Source of the DNA: Acidimicrobiia bacterium
Lineage (GTDB): Bacteria > Actinomycetota > Acidimicrobiia > Spongiisociales > UBA4744
DNA length: 54,066 nt
Assembly (NCBI GenBank): GCA_029863625.1
Contig: JAOTUY010000014.1
Coordinates: forward strand, 1-54,066
Direction: 5' to 3'
Part shown: positions 53,588-54,066 of the stretch, one piece after another
Layout: the number at the start of each line of letters is the position of its first letter
Numbering within the stretch: the first letter of the stretch is position 1
Notes under the pieces: generated by a model
Database searches by the model: none
Told to the model about the DNA's origin: nothing
What the model saw: only the letters and a program-made list of their open reading frames with translations
Position numbers and translations under genes: made by a program

Positions 53588-54066
53588 CTTCGCTCAAAGA
53601 GCGACTGATCGAGCAAATCCGGGCCGGGGGCCCGATCCCGTTCGAGCAGTTCCAGGCCGGGGCGCTCTACGATCCCGAGGGCGGCTTCTTCACCTCGAAG
53701 TCGCTCCGTTCCGTGAAGTCGGGAGACTTCCTCACCAGCCCCGAAGTAAGCCCCCTCTTCGGCGAAACCCTGGCCAGATTCGTGGACCGGGAACTGGCCA
53801 CTTTCGGAGCAGGCACCCCAAACGTGTCCTCCCCCGGCGTGAGACGGGGGAAGTGGCCGAGCGAAGCGAGGTCGGAGGGGGCAGATAGCGGGAGGGTAGA
53901 GGGAGTCAATCCCTTAGAAACGTCCTCCCCCGGCGTGAGACGGGGGAGGTGGCCGAGCGAAGCGAGGTCGGAGGGGGCAGAGGCGACAACACCAATCCTC
54001 GTCGAAGTCGGCGCCGGCTCCGGCTCCCTCCTCAAACCACTCCTCGCCACTCTCGAAACCCCCGTC
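53584..54066 (+). CDS. MidA/NDUFAF7-type SAM-dependent methyltransferase, 3' end outside window
   Basis: The frame is open from ATG 53584 to the window end (161 codons). It begins MTSLKERLIEQIRAGGPIPF, then FQAGALYDPEGGFFTS, SGDFLTSPEVSPLFGETLAR and, near codon 140, the SAM-binding LVEVGAGSGSLLKPLL. These match the MidA (DUF185) family, whose mitochondrial member NDUFAF7 methylates an Arg of the NuoD homologue during complex I assembly, which suits the nuo operon upstream. Between the PEVSP segment and motif I, two REP-derived stretches (SSPGVRRG(K/R)WPSEARSEGA) are inserted in frame. Relatives have only a short link there. The gene may be functional with a disordered loop. Confidence 0.8.
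   Translation, partial: MTSLKERLIEQIRAGGPIPFEQFQAGALYDPEGGFFTSKSLRSVKSGDFLTSPEVSPLFGETLARFVDRELATFGAGTPNVSSPGVRRGKWPSEARSEGADSGRVEGVNPLETSSPGVRRGRWPSEARSEGAEATTPILVEVGAGSGSLLKPLLATLETPV
53826..53981 (+). repeat. Two in-frame direct copies of the REP-like element inside midA
   Basis: Copies at 53826-53885 and 53922-53981 are 60 bases (20 codons) each, offset by 96 bases (32 codons), and differ at very few positions. Each has a CCTCCCCC / GGGGGAGG stem followed by GGCCGAGCGAAGCGAGGTCG and GGAGGGGGCAGA. The same element forms the inverted doublets at 1091 and 4626. Confidence 0.9.

Overview
The window reads as a GC-rich chromosome segment from a free-living, respiring bacterium. Three features point to an Actinobacteriota-like lineage, possibly Acidimicrobiia or a relative: a luciferase-like (probably F420-dependent) oxidoreductase, a septum-formation-domain membrane protein, and an AfsR/DnrI-type (BTAD) regulator. 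No rRNA or marker gene is present, so this is inference, and Chloroflexota is not excluded. I saw no tRNA, rRNA, CRISPR array, transposase or phage gene.

Layout. 1-5458: small accessory genes (mechanosensitive-channel-like protein, MFS permease with a cyclic-nucleotide-binding tail, YdhR-like monooxygenase, shortened SARP regulator, glyoxalase-like protein). 5624-14721: a complete respiratory nitrate reductase operon, narK - nsrR-like - narC-like cytochrome c - narG - narH - narJ - narI, translationally coupled almost throughout. Its promoter has a perfect 11-bp dyad overlapping the -10 box. 14736-18254: a tetraheme lipoprotein built from a near-identical 672-bp duplication, a LuxR/NarL remnant, a luciferase-family oxidoreductase and mobA (molybdenum cofactor, needed by NarG). 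19737-22075 (minus): a three-gene ba3-type heme-copper oxidase operon. Divergent from it, 22264-27353 holds a menaquinol:cytochrome c reductase operon (monoheme cytochrome c, GltD/ferredoxin-like flavoprotein, cytochrome b, subunit IV, Rieske protein, diheme cytochrome c). 27486-40191: YCII protein, ArsR regulator, gltD-gltB glutamate synthase, FTR1 iron permease, methyltransferase, zinc-ribbon/septum-formation protein, phosphodiesterase-like protein and haloalkane dehalogenase. 40335-50757: complex I, nuoABCDHIJKLMN, without nuoE, nuoF or nuoG. 50863-54066: DinB-like protein, glgB and the 5' part of a midA-type (NDUFAF7-like) methyltransferase gene.

How it fits together. Complex I reduces menaquinone; the flavoprotein in the bc operon may carry NAD(P)H or ferredoxin electrons. 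Menaquinol is oxidised either by NarI (nitrate respiration) or by the bc complex, which passes electrons through c-type cytochromes to the ba3 oxidase. The NsrR-like regulator probably links nar transcription to NO or redox state.

The least explained structure is repetitive DNA. (i) Degenerate 7-bp tandem repeats of many different sequences occupy much of the intergenic space, including all three long gaps inside the nuo operon, and run over at least two start codons. (ii) A ~57-60-bp REP-like element occurs as inverted doublets between genes and as two in-frame copies inside midA. (iii) Coding sequence itself carries recent tandem duplications: the tetraheme cytochrome and a helical insert in the GltD-like protein.
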